From contig NZ_UZWD01000009.1 in the NCBI RefSeq assembly GCF_900631955.1, forward strand, positions 62,001 to 126,000: DNA of 64,000 bases. The letters run 5' to 3'. Within the stretch, counting starts at the first letter, position 1; every line of letters begins with the position of its first letter. Under the pieces are notes generated by a model. The model was not told the origin of the DNA. It worked only from the letters and a program-made list of their open reading frames with translations, and searched no databases. Shown in pieces: positions 44,395 through 53,225 of this stretch. This DNA comes from Devosia equisanguinis (GTDB lineage: Bacteria > Pseudomonadota > Alphaproteobacteria > Rhizobiales > Devosiaceae). The position numbers were made by a program, and so were the translations under genes.

Positions 44395-45603
44395 ATGTCC
44401 AAGACCAACAATCCCCTGCACGACCCGCAAAAGCTCTCTCCGGCAACGCAGATGGTCCATGGCGGCGGCATGCGGACACCCTTCAACGAAACCAGCGAAG
44501 CGCTGTTCCTCAATTCCGGCTATACCTATCCCAGTTCCGAACATGCCGAACTCCTGTTCCAGAACAAGATCCCGGGCGGTCACAATTATTCGCGCTTTGC
44601 CAATCCCACCGTCGACATGTTCGAGGATCGCATGGCGCTGCTCGAAGGCGCCGAGGCCGGAAAGGCCTTTGCCTCCGGCATGGCGGCGGTAACCAATGCG
44701 GTCATGAGCCAGCTGCGGGCAGGAGACCACATCGTCGCGGCCCAGGCGCTGTTTGGAGGCTGTCGTTATGTGGTGGAAGATTACGCACCCCGTTTCGGCG
44801 TCCAGTCGACGCTGGCCGATGGCCGGGACCCCGAGAACTTCGCCCGCGCCATGCGCCCCAACACCAAGGTAGTCTTCATCGAGACGCCGACCAATCCGAC
44901 GCTGGAGCTGGTCGATATCAGGGCGGTTGCCGAGATCGCCCATGCGCATGGCGCCAAGCTCATCGTCGACAATGTTTTTTCTACCGCACTTTACCAGAAG
45001 CCACTGGAACTGGGCGCGGATCTCGTCACCTATTCGGCGACCAAGCATATCGACGGGCAGGGCAGGGTGCTTGGCGGCATCGTTCTGGGGTCCAAGGAAC
45101 TGATCGAAGGCGATGTGCACATGTTCCTGCGTCAGACGGGCGCGACGCTCAGTGCCTTCAACGCCTGGGTGCTGCTCAAGGGGCTGGAAAGCTATGCCCT
45201 GCGCGTCGAACGCATGACCGACAGCGCGGAAAAGGTGGCGGCGGCGCTGGCCGGCCATCCCAAGGTGGAGCGGGTCATCTATCCGCACCACCCCTCCCAT
45301 CCGCAATATGAATTGGCCAAGCGGCAGATGAAGCGGGGGTCGACCCTGCTCGCCATTGACGTCAAGAACGGGCAGCAGGGCGCTTTTGCGCTCTCCGACA
45401 ACCTGGCGGTGATCCTGATTTCCAACAATCTGGGCGATGCCAAATCGCTGATCACCCATCCGCGCACCACCACCCACGCGCGGCTCAGCGAGGAGGTGCG
45501 TTTGGAAACCGGCGTCACCCCGGGCCTGTTGCGGCTCTCGGTGGGCCTCGAAGATCCGGACGATCTGATCGCCGATCTGATGTATGGGCTGGATCAGGTC
45601 TGA
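44395..45603 (+). CDS. metZ: O-succinylhomoserine sulfhydrylase
   Basis: A 402-residue PLP enzyme that makes homocysteine from O-succinylhomoserine and sulfide in methionine synthesis. The PLP-binding Lys217 lies in SATKHIDGQGR, Asp192 in VDNVFSTAL, and ETPTNPTLE is the substrate-site block. The SAM-II riboswitch upstream supports a methionine role. Its stop overlaps an ATG of the next reading frame (TGATG). Confidence 0.95.
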   Translation: MSKTNNPLHDPQKLSPATQMVHGGGMRTPFNETSEALFLNSGYTYPSSEHAELLFQNKIPGGHNYSRFANPTVDMFEDRMALLEGAEAGKAFASGMAAVTNAVMSQLRAGDHIVAAQALFGGCRYVVEDYAPRFGVQSTLADGRDPENFARAMRPNTKVVFIETPTNPTLELVDIRAVAEIAHAHGAKLIVDNVFSTALYQKPLELGADLVTYSATKHIDGQGRVLGGIVLGSKELIEGDVHMFLRQTGATLSAFNAWVLLKGLESYALRVERMTDSAEKVAAALAGHPKVERVIYPHHPSHPQYELAKRQMKRGSTLLAIDVKNGQQGAFALSDNLAVILISNNLGDAKSLITHPRTTTHARLSEEVRLETGVTPGLLRLSVGLEDPDDLIADLMYGLDQV

Positions 45604-45642
45604 TGAAAGGCGTGGCCACCAAGGTGCATGCAATGCGCTGGC

Positions 45643-45728
45643 CGTCACCCTCGGGCCTGACCCGAGGGCCTTTCACTTTGCTTGCTCTCGCTAAGAACAG
45701 TCCGCTCGGGTCAGGCCCGAGGGTGACG
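45643..45728. repeat. REP-like nested palindrome, 24-bp perfect inverted repeat
   Basis: The 24-nt arms at 45643-45666 and 45705-45728 are exact reverse complements with a 38-nt loop. Each arm contains its own palindrome (CCCTCGGG-N5-CCCGAGGG type). It lies between metZ and the amino-acid binding-protein gene and overlaps the possible 5' end of the latter. The form is that of an interspersed repetitive extragenic palindrome. Confidence 0.85.
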
Positions 45729-46571
45729 CGCGGCGAAAGCGTCAAGCGTTTTGCCAAGTGGTGGCGAGCGCTTGCAGCTACGGCCACGGCACTCCTCCTC
45801 GCCGCGCCCGCCTTCGCGCAGCCCATTCCCTATCATGCCGATCCCGATGCGCGGGAAATCCTGCCCAACCTGCAGCCGGTTCCCGCGATCCGCTTCCTGA
45901 CCACCACGGATTTCCCCCCCTTCAACTTCCGCGATGCCAGCGGAGAGCTTGTCGGCTTCAATGTCGATCTGGCGCGGCGCATCTGTGTCGAAGTCAATGT
46001 GGCCTGTACGCTCCAGGCCTGGCCCTGGGACCAGGCCGCCAACGCTTTGTCCGACCGGCAGGGCGATGCGTTGATTGCGGGGCTCGCGATTACCCCGGAC
46101 AATGGTGCGCTGTTCGACTTCTCATCCACCTATCTGGCGCTGCCGGGGCGTTTCGTTACGCGGGCGGTGGATATTCCGAGTTTTTCGGCCACCGCTCTGG
46201 CCAACAAGACCGTGGCGGTGCGCGCCGGCAGTGCCCACGCCCAGTTCATGGCGAAATATCTGCCACAGGCGGAAGTGACGACATTTGCCAGTGAAATCGA
46301 GGCTCTGGATGCGGTGCGCACCGGCCGCGTCGATGCCTTTTTCGGCGATGCCATGCGGGCGGCTTTCTGGCTCAACGACAATGTCGCCTGCTGCGGTTTT
46401 GCTGGAGACCCCTATTTCCGGCCCGACCTGTTCGGCGAGGGGCTGACCATCGCCGTGCCGGCGGGGAATGACGCCATCCGTCATGCCATCGATTGGGCGC
46501 TGGTGCGCCTCAAGAGCAATGGCACGCTCGACGAACTCTACCTGCGGTGGTTCCCGGTGGGGTTCTACTAG
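45723..46571 (+). CDS. Periplasmic amino-acid-type substrate-binding protein
   Basis: A 282-residue exported protein from the GTG at 45723; the signal peptide ends near APAFAQ. The mature part is a family-3 (polar amino acid) binding fold: TTTDFPPFNFRD, GFNVDLARRIC, ALIAGLAITPD and AVRAGSAHAQFM. No permease or ATPase is adjacent, so it may serve a distant transporter or a sensor. An upstream ATG (45603) overlapping the metZ stop would translate through the palindromic repeat and is less likely. Confidence 0.82.
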   Translation: MTRGESVKRFAKWWRALAATATALLLAAPAFAQPIPYHADPDAREILPNLQPVPAIRFLTTTDFPPFNFRDASGELVGFNVDLARRICVEVNVACTLQAWPWDQAANALSDRQGDALIAGLAITPDNGALFDFSSTYLALPGRFVTRAVDIPSFSATALANKTVAVRAGSAHAQFMAKYLPQAEVTTFASEIEALDAVRTGRVDAFFGDAMRAAFWLNDNVACCGFAGDPYFRPDLFGEGLTIAVPAGNDAIRHAIDWALVRLKSNGTLDELYLRWFPVGFY

Positions 46572-46981
46572 GCCGGCAGCTTGCGATGCCGGGCGCGGGC
46601 AGCCACTTCGATGGCGGCGGTGGTGAGGCGGTCTAGGCTCAGCCGATCGCGCAGCATTTCGAGGAAACGCAGTTCTTCCTGCTCGAGGAAGAGATCGACC
46701 GCCGTGACCTCAACAGCGAGGGCATAGGCGGTGTCCTGCAGCTTGACGGGAATTGCGGCGACGGCGTCGTCCAGCACCAGGTCCAGCCCGTCCAGACCAT
46801 TGAGCTTGTCGGCGCAGCGATTGGCGACCTCTTCCAGCCGGCTCTTGTCAAAGCCTTCGAACACCGGCAACCGGCCGATCAGGGCTTCGATGCGGGTCAA
46901 TTCCTTCTCGGTGATGGCGCTGTCGGATGTGGCGGCAACGATCATGATGTCGATCAGGGCGTCTTGTGCGGCAGAGGTCAT
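46568..46981 (-). CDS. Tellurite-resistance TerB-like protein
   Basis: A 137-residue helical cytoplasmic protein with the TerB-type start (ALIDIMIVAATSDSAITEKE) and EEVANRCADKL repeats of acidic helices. TerB-like proteins are implicated in stress responses and metal binding, but a lone copy gives no direct function. It overlaps the end of the convergent binding-protein gene by 4 nt. The start at 46981 begins the conserved domain. Confidence 0.75.
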   Translation of the reverse strand: MTSAAQDALIDIMIVAATSDSAITEKELTRIEALIGRLPVFEGFDKSRLEEVANRCADKLNGLDGLDLVLDDAVAAIPVKLQDTAYALAVEVTAVDLFLEQEELRFLEMLRDRLSLDRLTTAAIEVAARARHRKLPA

Positions 46982-47127
46982 CGGTCGGTCCGGTTTGCGA
47001 GCGCTATCTATGAGAACTAGGCTCTGACCGCCGCTGGCGCAACCACCTGCGACATTGACGCCGCACATCAGAACGTGCACTTACCCGTGCTCATCTTTCC
47101 CTTCCGTCCCGAAAGGCTGCTCTGCCA

Positions 47128-48774
47128 GTGTCTTCTGCCGCTTTGCCCGCCCTTGATCCGTCGTTTTTCGAGCCCGCGCAGACCGCGCGCGCCTGGCCAT
47201 TCGAGGAAGCGCGCAAGATCGTCAAACGGCTAGAAAAATCGGGCAAGGGTGAGGCCCTGTTCGAAACCGGCTATGGCCCATCGGGCCTGCCCCATATCGG
47301 CACCTTTGGCGAAGTCGCCCGCACCACCATGGTGCGCACGGCCTTTCGCCTGCTGACACGCGACCAGATCCCGACCCGGCTTCTGTGCTTTTCCGACGAT
47401 CTCGACGGCATGCGCAAGATCCCCGACACCGTTCCCTCCAAGGAGGCGATGGAGCCGCATCTGCAAAAGCCGCTGACCGCGGTGCCGGACCCCTGGACCA
47501 ATGAATATCCGAGCTTCGGCGCCCACAACAATGCCATGCTCCGCCGCTTCCTCGATACGTTCGGGTTTGACTACGAATTCGCCAGCGCCACCGACTATTA
47601 TCGCTCCGGCAAGTTCGACACCGTGCTCCGCCGCGCCGCCGAGCGCTATGACGACATCATGGGCGTCATGCTCCCCACGCTGGGCGCCGAGCGTCAGGCT
47701 ACCTATTCGCCCTTCCTGCCGATTTCTCCGATTTCGGGCCGGGTCCTCTACGTGCCGATGAAGGAAGTCAACGCCAAGGACGGCACGGTGACCTTCACCG
47801 ACGAAGATGGCCGCGATACCACCGTTCCGGTCACTGGCGGCCATGTGAAGCTGCAGTGGAAGCCGGATTTCGGCATGCGGTGGGCTGCACTCGGCGTCGA
47901 TTTCGAAATGTTCGGCAAGGACCACCAGACCAACCAGAATATTTACGACCGCATTTGCGCCATCCTCGGCGGCACCCCGCCCGAGCATTACGTCTATGAG
48001 CTGTTCCTCGACAGCGAAGGCCAGAAGATTTCGAAGTCCAAGGGCAATGGCCTGACGATCGATGAATGGCTGACCTATGCGCCGACCGAAAGCCTGGGGC
48101 TCTACATGTTCCAGAAGCCGCGCGTCGCCAAGCGCCTGCATTTCGATGTCATCCCGCGCGCGGTGGACGAGTATTTCGCGCATGTGGCTGCCTATGAAAA
48201 GCAGGATGTGGCCGCGCGCCTCGAGAACCCGGCTTTCCACGTTCACTACGGCAATGTGCCCAAGGTGGACATGCCGGTCACCTTCGCGCTGCTGCTCAAT
48301 CTGGCCACAGCATCCAACCCGGAAACGCCAGAGGTCATGTGGGGCTATATCTCGGCCTATGCGCCTGGCATTTCGGCCAGGACCCATCCGCATCTCGATG
48401 CGCTGGTCGGCTACGCCATGCGCTACTTCCGCGACTTCGTGAAGAAGAGCTATCGGGCGCCCGACGAGGTCGAGCGCGCTGCGCTCGAGGGGCTGTCGGC
48501 CGCCTTCGCCAGACTGCCTGCCGATGCCGATAACGAAACCATCCAAGCTGCTGCGCTGGATGTGGCGCGTGAGATCGAGCGTTATCAGGACCACACCAAG
48601 AAGAGCCCGACGGGCGGCCCTGGCGTCTCCGGCGATTTCTTCCAGATGCTTTATCAGGTCCTGATCGGCCAGGAACGCGGTCCGCGCTTCGGCTCCTTCG
48701 CCGCGCTTTACGGCATCGACAATACCCGCCGCCTGATCGCCGATGCCCTGGCGGGCAAGATGCTGGCCAAATGA
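47128..48774 (+). CDS. lysK: Lysyl-tRNA synthetase, class I
   Basis: A 548-residue class I synthetase that charges tRNA-Lys. The HIGH-type motif is HIGT at 56-59 and the KMSKS-type motif is KISKSKG at 300-306. Blocks such as [14 protein letters not shown] and [15 protein letters not shown] mark the archaeal/alphaproteobacterial class I enzyme, not the class II LysRS of most bacteria. The start is GTG. The next gene overlaps by ATGA. Confidence 0.95.
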   Translation: MSSAALPALDPSFFEPAQTARAWPFEEARKIVKRLEKSGKGEALFETGYGPSGLPHIGTFGEVARTTMVRTAFRLLTRDQIPTRLLCFSDDLDGMRKIPDTVPSKEAMEPHLQKPLTAVPDPWTNEYPSFGAHNNAMLRRFLDTFGFDYEFASATDYYRSGKFDTVLRRAAERYDDIMGVMLPTLGAERQATYSPFLPISPISGRVLYVPMKEVNAKDGTVTFTDEDGRDTTVPVTGGHVKLQWKPDFGMRWAALGVDFEMFGKDHQTNQNIYDRICAILGGTPPEHYVYELFLDSEGQKISKSKGNGLTIDEWLTYAPTESLGLYMFQKPRVAKRLHFDVIPRAVDEYFAHVAAYEKQDVAARLENPAFHVHYGNVPKVDMPVTFALLLNLATASNPETPEVMWGYISAYAPGISARTHPHLDALVGYAMRYFRDFVKKSYRAPDEVERAALEGLSAAFARLPADADNETIQAAALDVAREIERYQDHTKKSPTGGPGVSGDFFQMLYQVLIGQERGPRFGSFAALYGIDNTRRLIADALAGKMLAK

Positions 48775-49178
48775 GTGAAGAAGCGCATCGCGGTCACTGC
48801 CTCTGCGGCGCAGTACGCTTCGAAGTCTCCGGTACCATGCCGGAGGCATCCGCCTGCCATTGTTCGATCTGCCGGCGCACGACCGGGCACTACGAAGCCG
48901 GCGTCGATGTCGGCAGGGACCAGCTGACGATCAGCGGCGAAGAGGCGGTGCGCTGGTATCGCTCCTCGCCCGAGGTTCGCCGCGGCTTCTGCGCCACCTG
49001 CGGATCGCCGCTGTTCTTCGATCGTGACGGTGCCGACTGGATTGGCATCAATCTCGGCGCCTTCGACACGCCCACCGGTACCCGTCTCGCCCAGCATATT
49101 TTCGTCGGCGACAAAGGCGACTATTACGAGATCGCCGACGGTCTGCCGCAATACCGGACTGTGCCCGGTGCGGATTAG
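48771..49178 (+). CDS. GFA (glutathione-dependent formaldehyde-activating) family protein
   Basis: A 135-residue zinc-binding protein. Cysteines in [18 protein letters not shown] and CATCGSPLF are the metal ligands of the Mss4-like fold. The family includes formaldehyde-glutathione enzymes, but most members are uncharacterised. Its ATG overlaps the LysRS stop. Confidence 0.87.
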   Translation: MSEEAHRGHCLCGAVRFEVSGTMPEASACHCSICRRTTGHYEAGVDVGRDQLTISGEEAVRWYRSSPEVRRGFCATCGSPLFFDRDGADWIGINLGAFDTPTGTRLAQHIFVGDKGDYYEIADGLPQYRTVPGAD

Positions 49179-49384
49179 CGCTCGTCCTCGAATACGAGGA
49201 TGTCGCCAGGTTGGCAGTTGAGGTAGCGACACACCGCCTCGAGCGTGTCGAAGCGGATACCCTTCACCTTGCCCTGCTTGAGCAGACTGAGATTGGCTTC
49301 AGTGATACCGATATATTCGGCGAGGTCTTTCGACTTCACATTCTGCTGCGCCAGGACCACGGCCAAGTTTACCTTGATCCCCAT
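49175..49384 (-). CDS. Small Cro/CI-type HTH regulator (YozG-like)
   Basis: A 69-residue DNA-binding protein that is almost entirely helix-turn-helix (SKDLAEYIGITEANLSLLKQGKVKGIRFDTLEAVCRYL). It is 2 nt downstream of a DUF2975 membrane protein. This pairing is widespread, and the HTH protein is thought to regulate its own operon. Confidence 0.87.
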   Translation of the reverse strand: MGIKVNLAVVLAQQNVKSKDLAEYIGITEANLSLLKQGKVKGIRFDTLEAVCRYLNCQPGDILVFEDER

Positions 49385-49386
49385 CT

Positions 49387-49953
49387 TTAGATGAACTGCC
49401 GATTTTCTTCGGCGATGGCAGCAGCCTTTTCCAGGGCCCAGGCGAGCGCAGCTATGGTGCCGGCGAACAAAGCCAATAACATGGTGTTGCTGTCCAATTG
49501 TATGGATACCTGCTTGTGGCCGGGTGCGGCTGTCCAGGTAAGGACCAGGCTCATCGCCGTCTGGCCGATTGCCTGAGCAAGCGCAGCGATAAGGCCGCCC
49601 AGGGCGAAATCGCGCAGGCCGGCAATCCCTTCGGAAGCAAATGGGCGTCCGGCAGCAAAGCTCACAAGGCAAGTCCGTAGCCGCGCCATGCCCCAAGCCA
49701 GCGGAAGAACCGACAACAAGGCCACCAGCGCCGCCGCCAGTCTTTGCGGCAGGGTGATATCAGGCAGCAATTCCGGTCCTAGCGCCGTCATCTTGCGCAC
49801 CGAATCCGGATCAATCAGCAGCCAGTAGCAAACTGTGGTGATCGGCAGCAGAGCCGCCAGCGCTACGCCCGCCACACCCAGTCCATTGAACAGCAGCGCC
49901 ATGCGCGGTTCCACTGGCACCTGGCCGGTTTCCTGAAATGCCGGATATGTCAT
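49387..49953 (-). CDS. DUF2975 membrane protein
   Basis: A 188-residue protein with four hydrophobic segments. The FAAGRPFASEGIAGLRDFALG block is characteristic of DUF2975, and FNGLGVAGVALAALLPI starts the first helix. The function is unknown. It is co-transcribed with the YozG-like regulator and divergent from the gene at 50071. The ATG at 49953 is chosen over an upstream one lying in the operator region. Confidence 0.8.
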   Translation of the reverse strand: MTYPAFQETGQVPVEPRMALLFNGLGVAGVALAALLPITTVCYWLLIDPDSVRKMTALGPELLPDITLPQRLAAALVALLSVLPLAWGMARLRTCLVSFAAGRPFASEGIAGLRDFALGGLIAALAQAIGQTAMSLVLTWTAAPGHKQVSIQLDSNTMLLALFAGTIAALAWALEKAAAIAEENRQFI

Positions 49954-50001
49954 CTGCTGCGTCTCGCCTTCATCGATGCTGCACTTATAGTGGTGCAAAA
50001 A

Positions 50002-50060
50002 TTATCGTTTGACAATAAGAAAATTTTGAATGAGGTGTAGAAATTATCGCAAAACAATAA
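50002..50060. promoter_or_regulatory. Tandem TTATCG-N5-ACAATAA-type operators
   Basis: TTATCGTTTGACAATAA (50002-50018) and TTATCGCAAAACAATAA (50044-50060) are 17-bp near-palindromic copies whose starts are 42 bp apart, four helical turns. They lie between the divergent DUF2975/HTH operon and the gene at 50071. The YozG-like regulator is the likely ligand. Confidence 0.72.
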
Positions 50061-50070
50061 GGAATGTTCA

Positions 50071-50442
50071 ATGCGTATCGGAACTGCTCTAGCCCTTTCC
50101 GCCCTGATGGTCTTGCCCGTTCATGCGGCGCCGACCACCAGCACCGGACGCATTTCGGTGACCCAGGTCATGGAAATGGTCGACCTGGCCCGCACCGACG
50201 CCAAGGCCCGCAACACCATCATCGCCTATCTCGCCGGCATTGGCGAAACCGCGGGAATGATGGTGTCTGAGGCGGTGGCGCGTGGCGCCCGGCCCGTCAA
50301 CTGCACCAAAAGCTTCAATCTCTCGGAAGATGTGGCGGTGGCCGCACTCAAGGCGGGAGCGCCGGATGGCGCCAACTGGAACGAAACCCCTGCGACGCCG
50401 CTAATCCTGGCCGATCTGTTCGCCCGCGCGGGGTGCAACTAG
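50071..50442 (+). CDS. Small secreted protein resembling Rap1a/Tai immunity fold
   Basis: A 123-residue exported protein with a signal peptide of about 19 residues. The mature helical domain (AYLAGIGETAG, two cysteines, C-terminal LADLFARAGC) resembles Rap1a/Tai-type proteins, some of which are periplasmic immunity proteins against type VI effectors. No effector gene is adjacent, and the match is by eye. AAGGAA precedes the ATG. Confidence 0.6.
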   Translation: MRIGTALALSALMVLPVHAAPTTSTGRISVTQVMEMVDLARTDAKARNTIIAYLAGIGETAGMMVSEAVARGARPVNCTKSFNLSEDVAVAALKAGAPDGANWNETPATPLILADLFARAGCN

Positions 50443-50450
50443 CTCCATAG

Positions 50451-50488
50451 TAGCCTTGCGGTGGCGCATCGGTGCCACCGCGAGGCTA
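50451..50488. terminator. Bidirectional terminator-like hairpin
   Basis: TAGCCTTGCGGTGGC (50451-50465) pairs with GCCACCGCGAGGCTA (50474-50488) over 15 positions with one G-U pair, between two convergent genes. Confidence 0.8.
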
Positions 50489-50932
50489 GGCCAGCGTCTT
50501 CCTGAAAAACACCACGCGTTGCGTTTCGGCAAAACCGAGCGCTGTGTGCATGGCGTGGCTGGACGTGTTGGCAATGCCTGCGTCGGAAGCGAATTCGGTG
50601 CATCCCTGGTCGCGCCCCCAGGCCGCCACCGCGTCGACCAGCCGTCGCGCTACGCCTTGGCCGCGTGCGTCCGGATGGACGAAAATGCCTTCGAGGAAAA
50701 GCACCGGCGAGGTCTTGCAGCCATTGACATAGTCGTGCCGCAGCGCCGCCTCTGCAAAACCAAGGGCTCGCCCGTCCTGGTCGCGCGCGATCAGGTTGAT
50801 GGTAGTGCCAGCATCGACCAGAAGCTCTGCGATTTCGGCGGCGTGCTCGCCATTGGCACTGCTCGGCCACAGCGCGGAGCGCATGGCACACCAGTCCGCT
50901 TCGTCCTCTTTCCGGGCGGGCGCTATCCTCAC
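50486..50932 (-). CDS. GNAT acetyltransferase, aminoglycoside 6'-N-acetyltransferase-like
   Basis: A 148-residue GNAT. The CoA-binding loop is ARGQGVARRLV near residues 90-100. Blocks such as ALRHDYVNG, TSPVLFLEGIFV, GCTEFASDAGIANTSSHAMH and ALGFAETQRVVFFRK match AAC(6')-I enzymes, which acetylate aminoglycosides. Chromosomal relatives may have other amine substrates. The GTG start at 50932 overlaps the repressor stop as GTGA. Confidence 0.82.
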   Translation of the reverse strand: MRIAPARKEDEADWCAMRSALWPSSANGEHAAEIAELLVDAGTTINLIARDQDGRALGFAEAALRHDYVNGCKTSPVLFLEGIFVHPDARGQGVARRLVDAVAAWGRDQGCTEFASDAGIANTSSHAMHTALGFAETQRVVFFRKTLA

Positions 50933-51576
50933 TGGCTGGCCCAGATGATGCGCGCCACCCATTCCACGTCGGCCAGATCGAGCACGCGCGGTTCATAGGC
51001 GGGGTTGATCGAATGCAGTTCCATCTGCCGGGCGGTCTGGCGGTGGAGGATTTTCGCCATCACTTCACCCTCTCGCGTTCTGACCACGACGCGGTCGCCG
51101 CGACGCACCTGCTCGGTGGGGGAGACGACGATGCGGTCACCCTCACGATAGAGCGGCTCCATGCTGTCGCCGGTCACCTCAAGCGCATAGATGCCATTAT
51201 CCGCCGGCGTCGGCAGCACGATTTCGTCCCAGCCCTGACCGACCGGAAAACCGGCGCTGTCGAAGAAACCACCGGCCCCGGCCTGGGCAAGCCCCAAAAG
51301 CGGCACCGTCCGCTGCGCCGGCTCGGCAAAGCCCGAGGTTTGCATATAGGCGCCGGTGCCGGACAGAAAGGTGTCAAAACCTTCCCCGGTCGCTTCCAAA
51401 ATCTTGGCGATGCTTTCGGTGGACGGCCAGCGCTCCCGACCGTCCTTGCTGACGCGTTTGGACACGTTAAACGCCGTAGCGTCGAGGCCAGCCAGCCGCG
51501 CTAACGCCGAAACCGAATGGCCGTGCCGACGCGCCATGGCGTCGATGCCGTCCCAAATGGCCCTATGTGACAACAT
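50929..51576 (-). CDS. LexA/CI-like S24-family transcriptional regulator
   Basis: A 215-residue protein: N-terminal helix-turn-helix (residues about 15-70, SVSALARLAGLDATAFNVSKR), then an S24 peptidase-like domain with the catalytic Ser in GDSMEP and Lys in EVMAKIL. An Ala-Gly bond in AQAGAGGFF could be the self-cleavage site. It is coupled to the acetyltransferase. A DNA-damage or stress role is plausible by family. Confidence 0.87.
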   Translation of the reverse strand: MLSHRAIWDGIDAMARRHGHSVSALARLAGLDATAFNVSKRVSKDGRERWPSTESIAKILEATGEGFDTFLSGTGAYMQTSGFAEPAQRTVPLLGLAQAGAGGFFDSAGFPVGQGWDEIVLPTPADNGIYALEVTGDSMEPLYREGDRIVVSPTEQVRRGDRVVVRTREGEVMAKILHRQTARQMELHSINPAYEPRVLDLADVEWVARIIWASQ

Positions 51577-51753
51577 GAAAGGATCCCCGAAAGGAAATGA
51601 GTCTCGAACAAGGAATGATGTCCTACCGTATTCATCCCCATGGGTCTTGTAAAGCTATCCTTTACCTTTGGCTCTGCGCTTATCCGGTTGTCTTTCCGGG
51701 CAAAGCCGATCAAAACCGCTGCGCGTATTCCCGTTCACCCGCAGGGCCGCCCG

Positions 51754-52122
51754 ATGTCGACAGCCTCCACCCAGCCGGAATTCATCTACAAGATCGCCAC
51801 TGCCAGCGCTTATGCGCCGGCGCGCCAGTCCGGCAGTTTCTCCGGCATGCCCATCGATGCGACGGATGGCTACATGCACTTTTCGACGGCGGCACAACTG
51901 GCGGAGACACTGCGCCTGCATTTCAAGGGTCAGTCGGACCTGGTGCTTCTGGCGGTGCGTATCGCTGATCTGGGCACTGGTCTGGTCTGGGAGCCATCGC
52001 GCGGCGGGCAGATGTTTCCCCATCTCTATGGTGGTCCGCTCAAGCTGAGCAGCATTGCCTGGGAGCGACCCATCAGCGTCTCGGCGGACGGGGATTGTGT
52101 ACTGCCGGAGGACGTAAAGTGA
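51754..52122 (+). CDS. DUF952 family protein
   Basis: A 122-residue cytoplasmic protein with the DUF952 core (GMPIDATDGYMHFSTAAQL, LRLHFKGQSDLVLLAV). The family resembles ADP-ribosyltransferase-like folds, but its function is unknown. It overlaps pyrD, a pairing common in Hyphomicrobiales. The start at 51754 matches the domain; longer frames extend into the promoter. Confidence 0.85.
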   Translation: MSTASTQPEFIYKIATASAYAPARQSGSFSGMPIDATDGYMHFSTAAQLAETLRLHFKGQSDLVLLAVRIADLGTGLVWEPSRGGQMFPHLYGGPLKLSSIAWERPISVSADGDCVLPEDVK

Positions 52123-53225
52123 TCTTTTCGGCCTTCTCTCCGCTGCTGCGTCTACCGGGCCTGCAGACCCTGACCCGCGATACACTGCTGCGCATGGATG
52201 CCGAAACCGCCCATGGCGCGACCATCGCTGCGCTGCGCCTGGGGCTGGCGCCCCAGCAGGAGCACCAGGATCCGCCTGAGCTGGCAACCCAGCTTTGCGG
52301 CCTCGACCTGGCCAACCCCGTGGGTATGGCAGCCGGCTTCGACAAGAATGCCGAAGTCCCCCGCCAACTGGCCTTGATGGGTTTCGGCATGACCGAAATC
52401 GGCACGGTGACGCCGCGCCCGCAATCGGGCAATGACAAGCCGCGCCTGTTCCGCATTCCTGCGGCCGAAGGCGTCATCAATCGCATGGGCTTTAACAATG
52501 AGGGCCATGATGCCGCTTTCGAGCGGCTCAAGGGGCTGCGCGTTCCTGCGGCCCTTGGTGTCAATATCGGAGCCAACAAGGACAGCGATGACTTCGTCGC
52601 CGACTATGTGCTTGGGGTCAGCCGCTTTGCCGATCTCGCCGACTATCTCACCGTCAACATCTCCTCGCCCAATACGCCAGGCCTGAGAAACCTTCAGGCC
52701 GATGAAGCGCTGCGCCGACTGCTGGGCGAAGTCCTTTCGGCCCGCGCCAAGGCGAAAACCCGCGTTCCCGTCCTGCTCAAGATCGCGCCTGATCTCGACG
52801 AAGCCGGCATGGACACCATCGCCCGCGTGATCCTTGCTACCGACCTCGATGGACTTATCGTCTCCAACACCACCATCGGCCGCGATGCGGTGGCTGGAAT
52901 GGAGAATGCCGGAGAAACTGGCGGGCTCTCGGGCAAGCCGCTTTTTACACTCTCAACCCAGCGCCTGGCGCAGATGCGTCAGCGCGTCGGTGCCCTACCG
53001 CTGATCGGGGTTGGGGGCATCCACTCACCGCAGACCGCGCTGGCCAAATTCGAGGCCGGCGCCAACGCCATCCAGCTCTATTCGGCCCTGGTGTTCGGTG
53101 GGCTCGACCTGCTGGATCGGATCAAACGGGGCCTGGTATCGGGCGTGCGTGCCGCCGGCAAGACCAATATTTCCGAATTGGTCGGCACCAAGGTCGAAGA
53201 GTGGGCATCAGGCCGGGTCGAATAA
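52119..53225 (+). CDS. pyrD: Dihydroorotate dehydrogenase (quinone), class 2
   Basis: A 368-residue flavoenzyme that oxidises dihydroorotate to orotate with quinone in pyrimidine synthesis. Typical blocks are GMAAGFDKNAEV, GFNNEGHD, NISSPNTPGLRNLQ, SNTTIGRD and GVGGIHS. The N-terminal helical extension that contacts the membrane is present. The GTG start at 52119 overlaps the DUF952 stop as GTGA. Confidence 0.95.
   Translation: MIFSAFSPLLRLPGLQTLTRDTLLRMDAETAHGATIAALRLGLAPQQEHQDPPELATQLCGLDLANPVGMAAGFDKNAEVPRQLALMGFGMTEIGTVTPRPQSGNDKPRLFRIPAAEGVINRMGFNNEGHDAAFERLKGLRVPAALGVNIGANKDSDDFVADYVLGVSRFADLADYLTVNISSPNTPGLRNLQADEALRRLLGEVLSARAKAKTRVPVLLKIAPDLDEAGMDTIARVILATDLDGLIVSNTTIGRDAVAGMENAGETGGLSGKPLFTLSTQRLAQMRQRVGALPLIGVGGIHSPQTALAKFEAGANAIQLYSALVFGGLDLLDRIKRGLVSGVRAAGKTNISELVGTKVEEWASGRVE

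Noticed and set aside
44263-45648. Minus-strand open frame of 461 codons
   Set aside because: It is antisense to metZ and the riboswitch.
47230-48849. Minus-strand open frame of 539 codons
   Set aside because: It is antisense to class I LysRS, whose motifs are intact on the plus strand.
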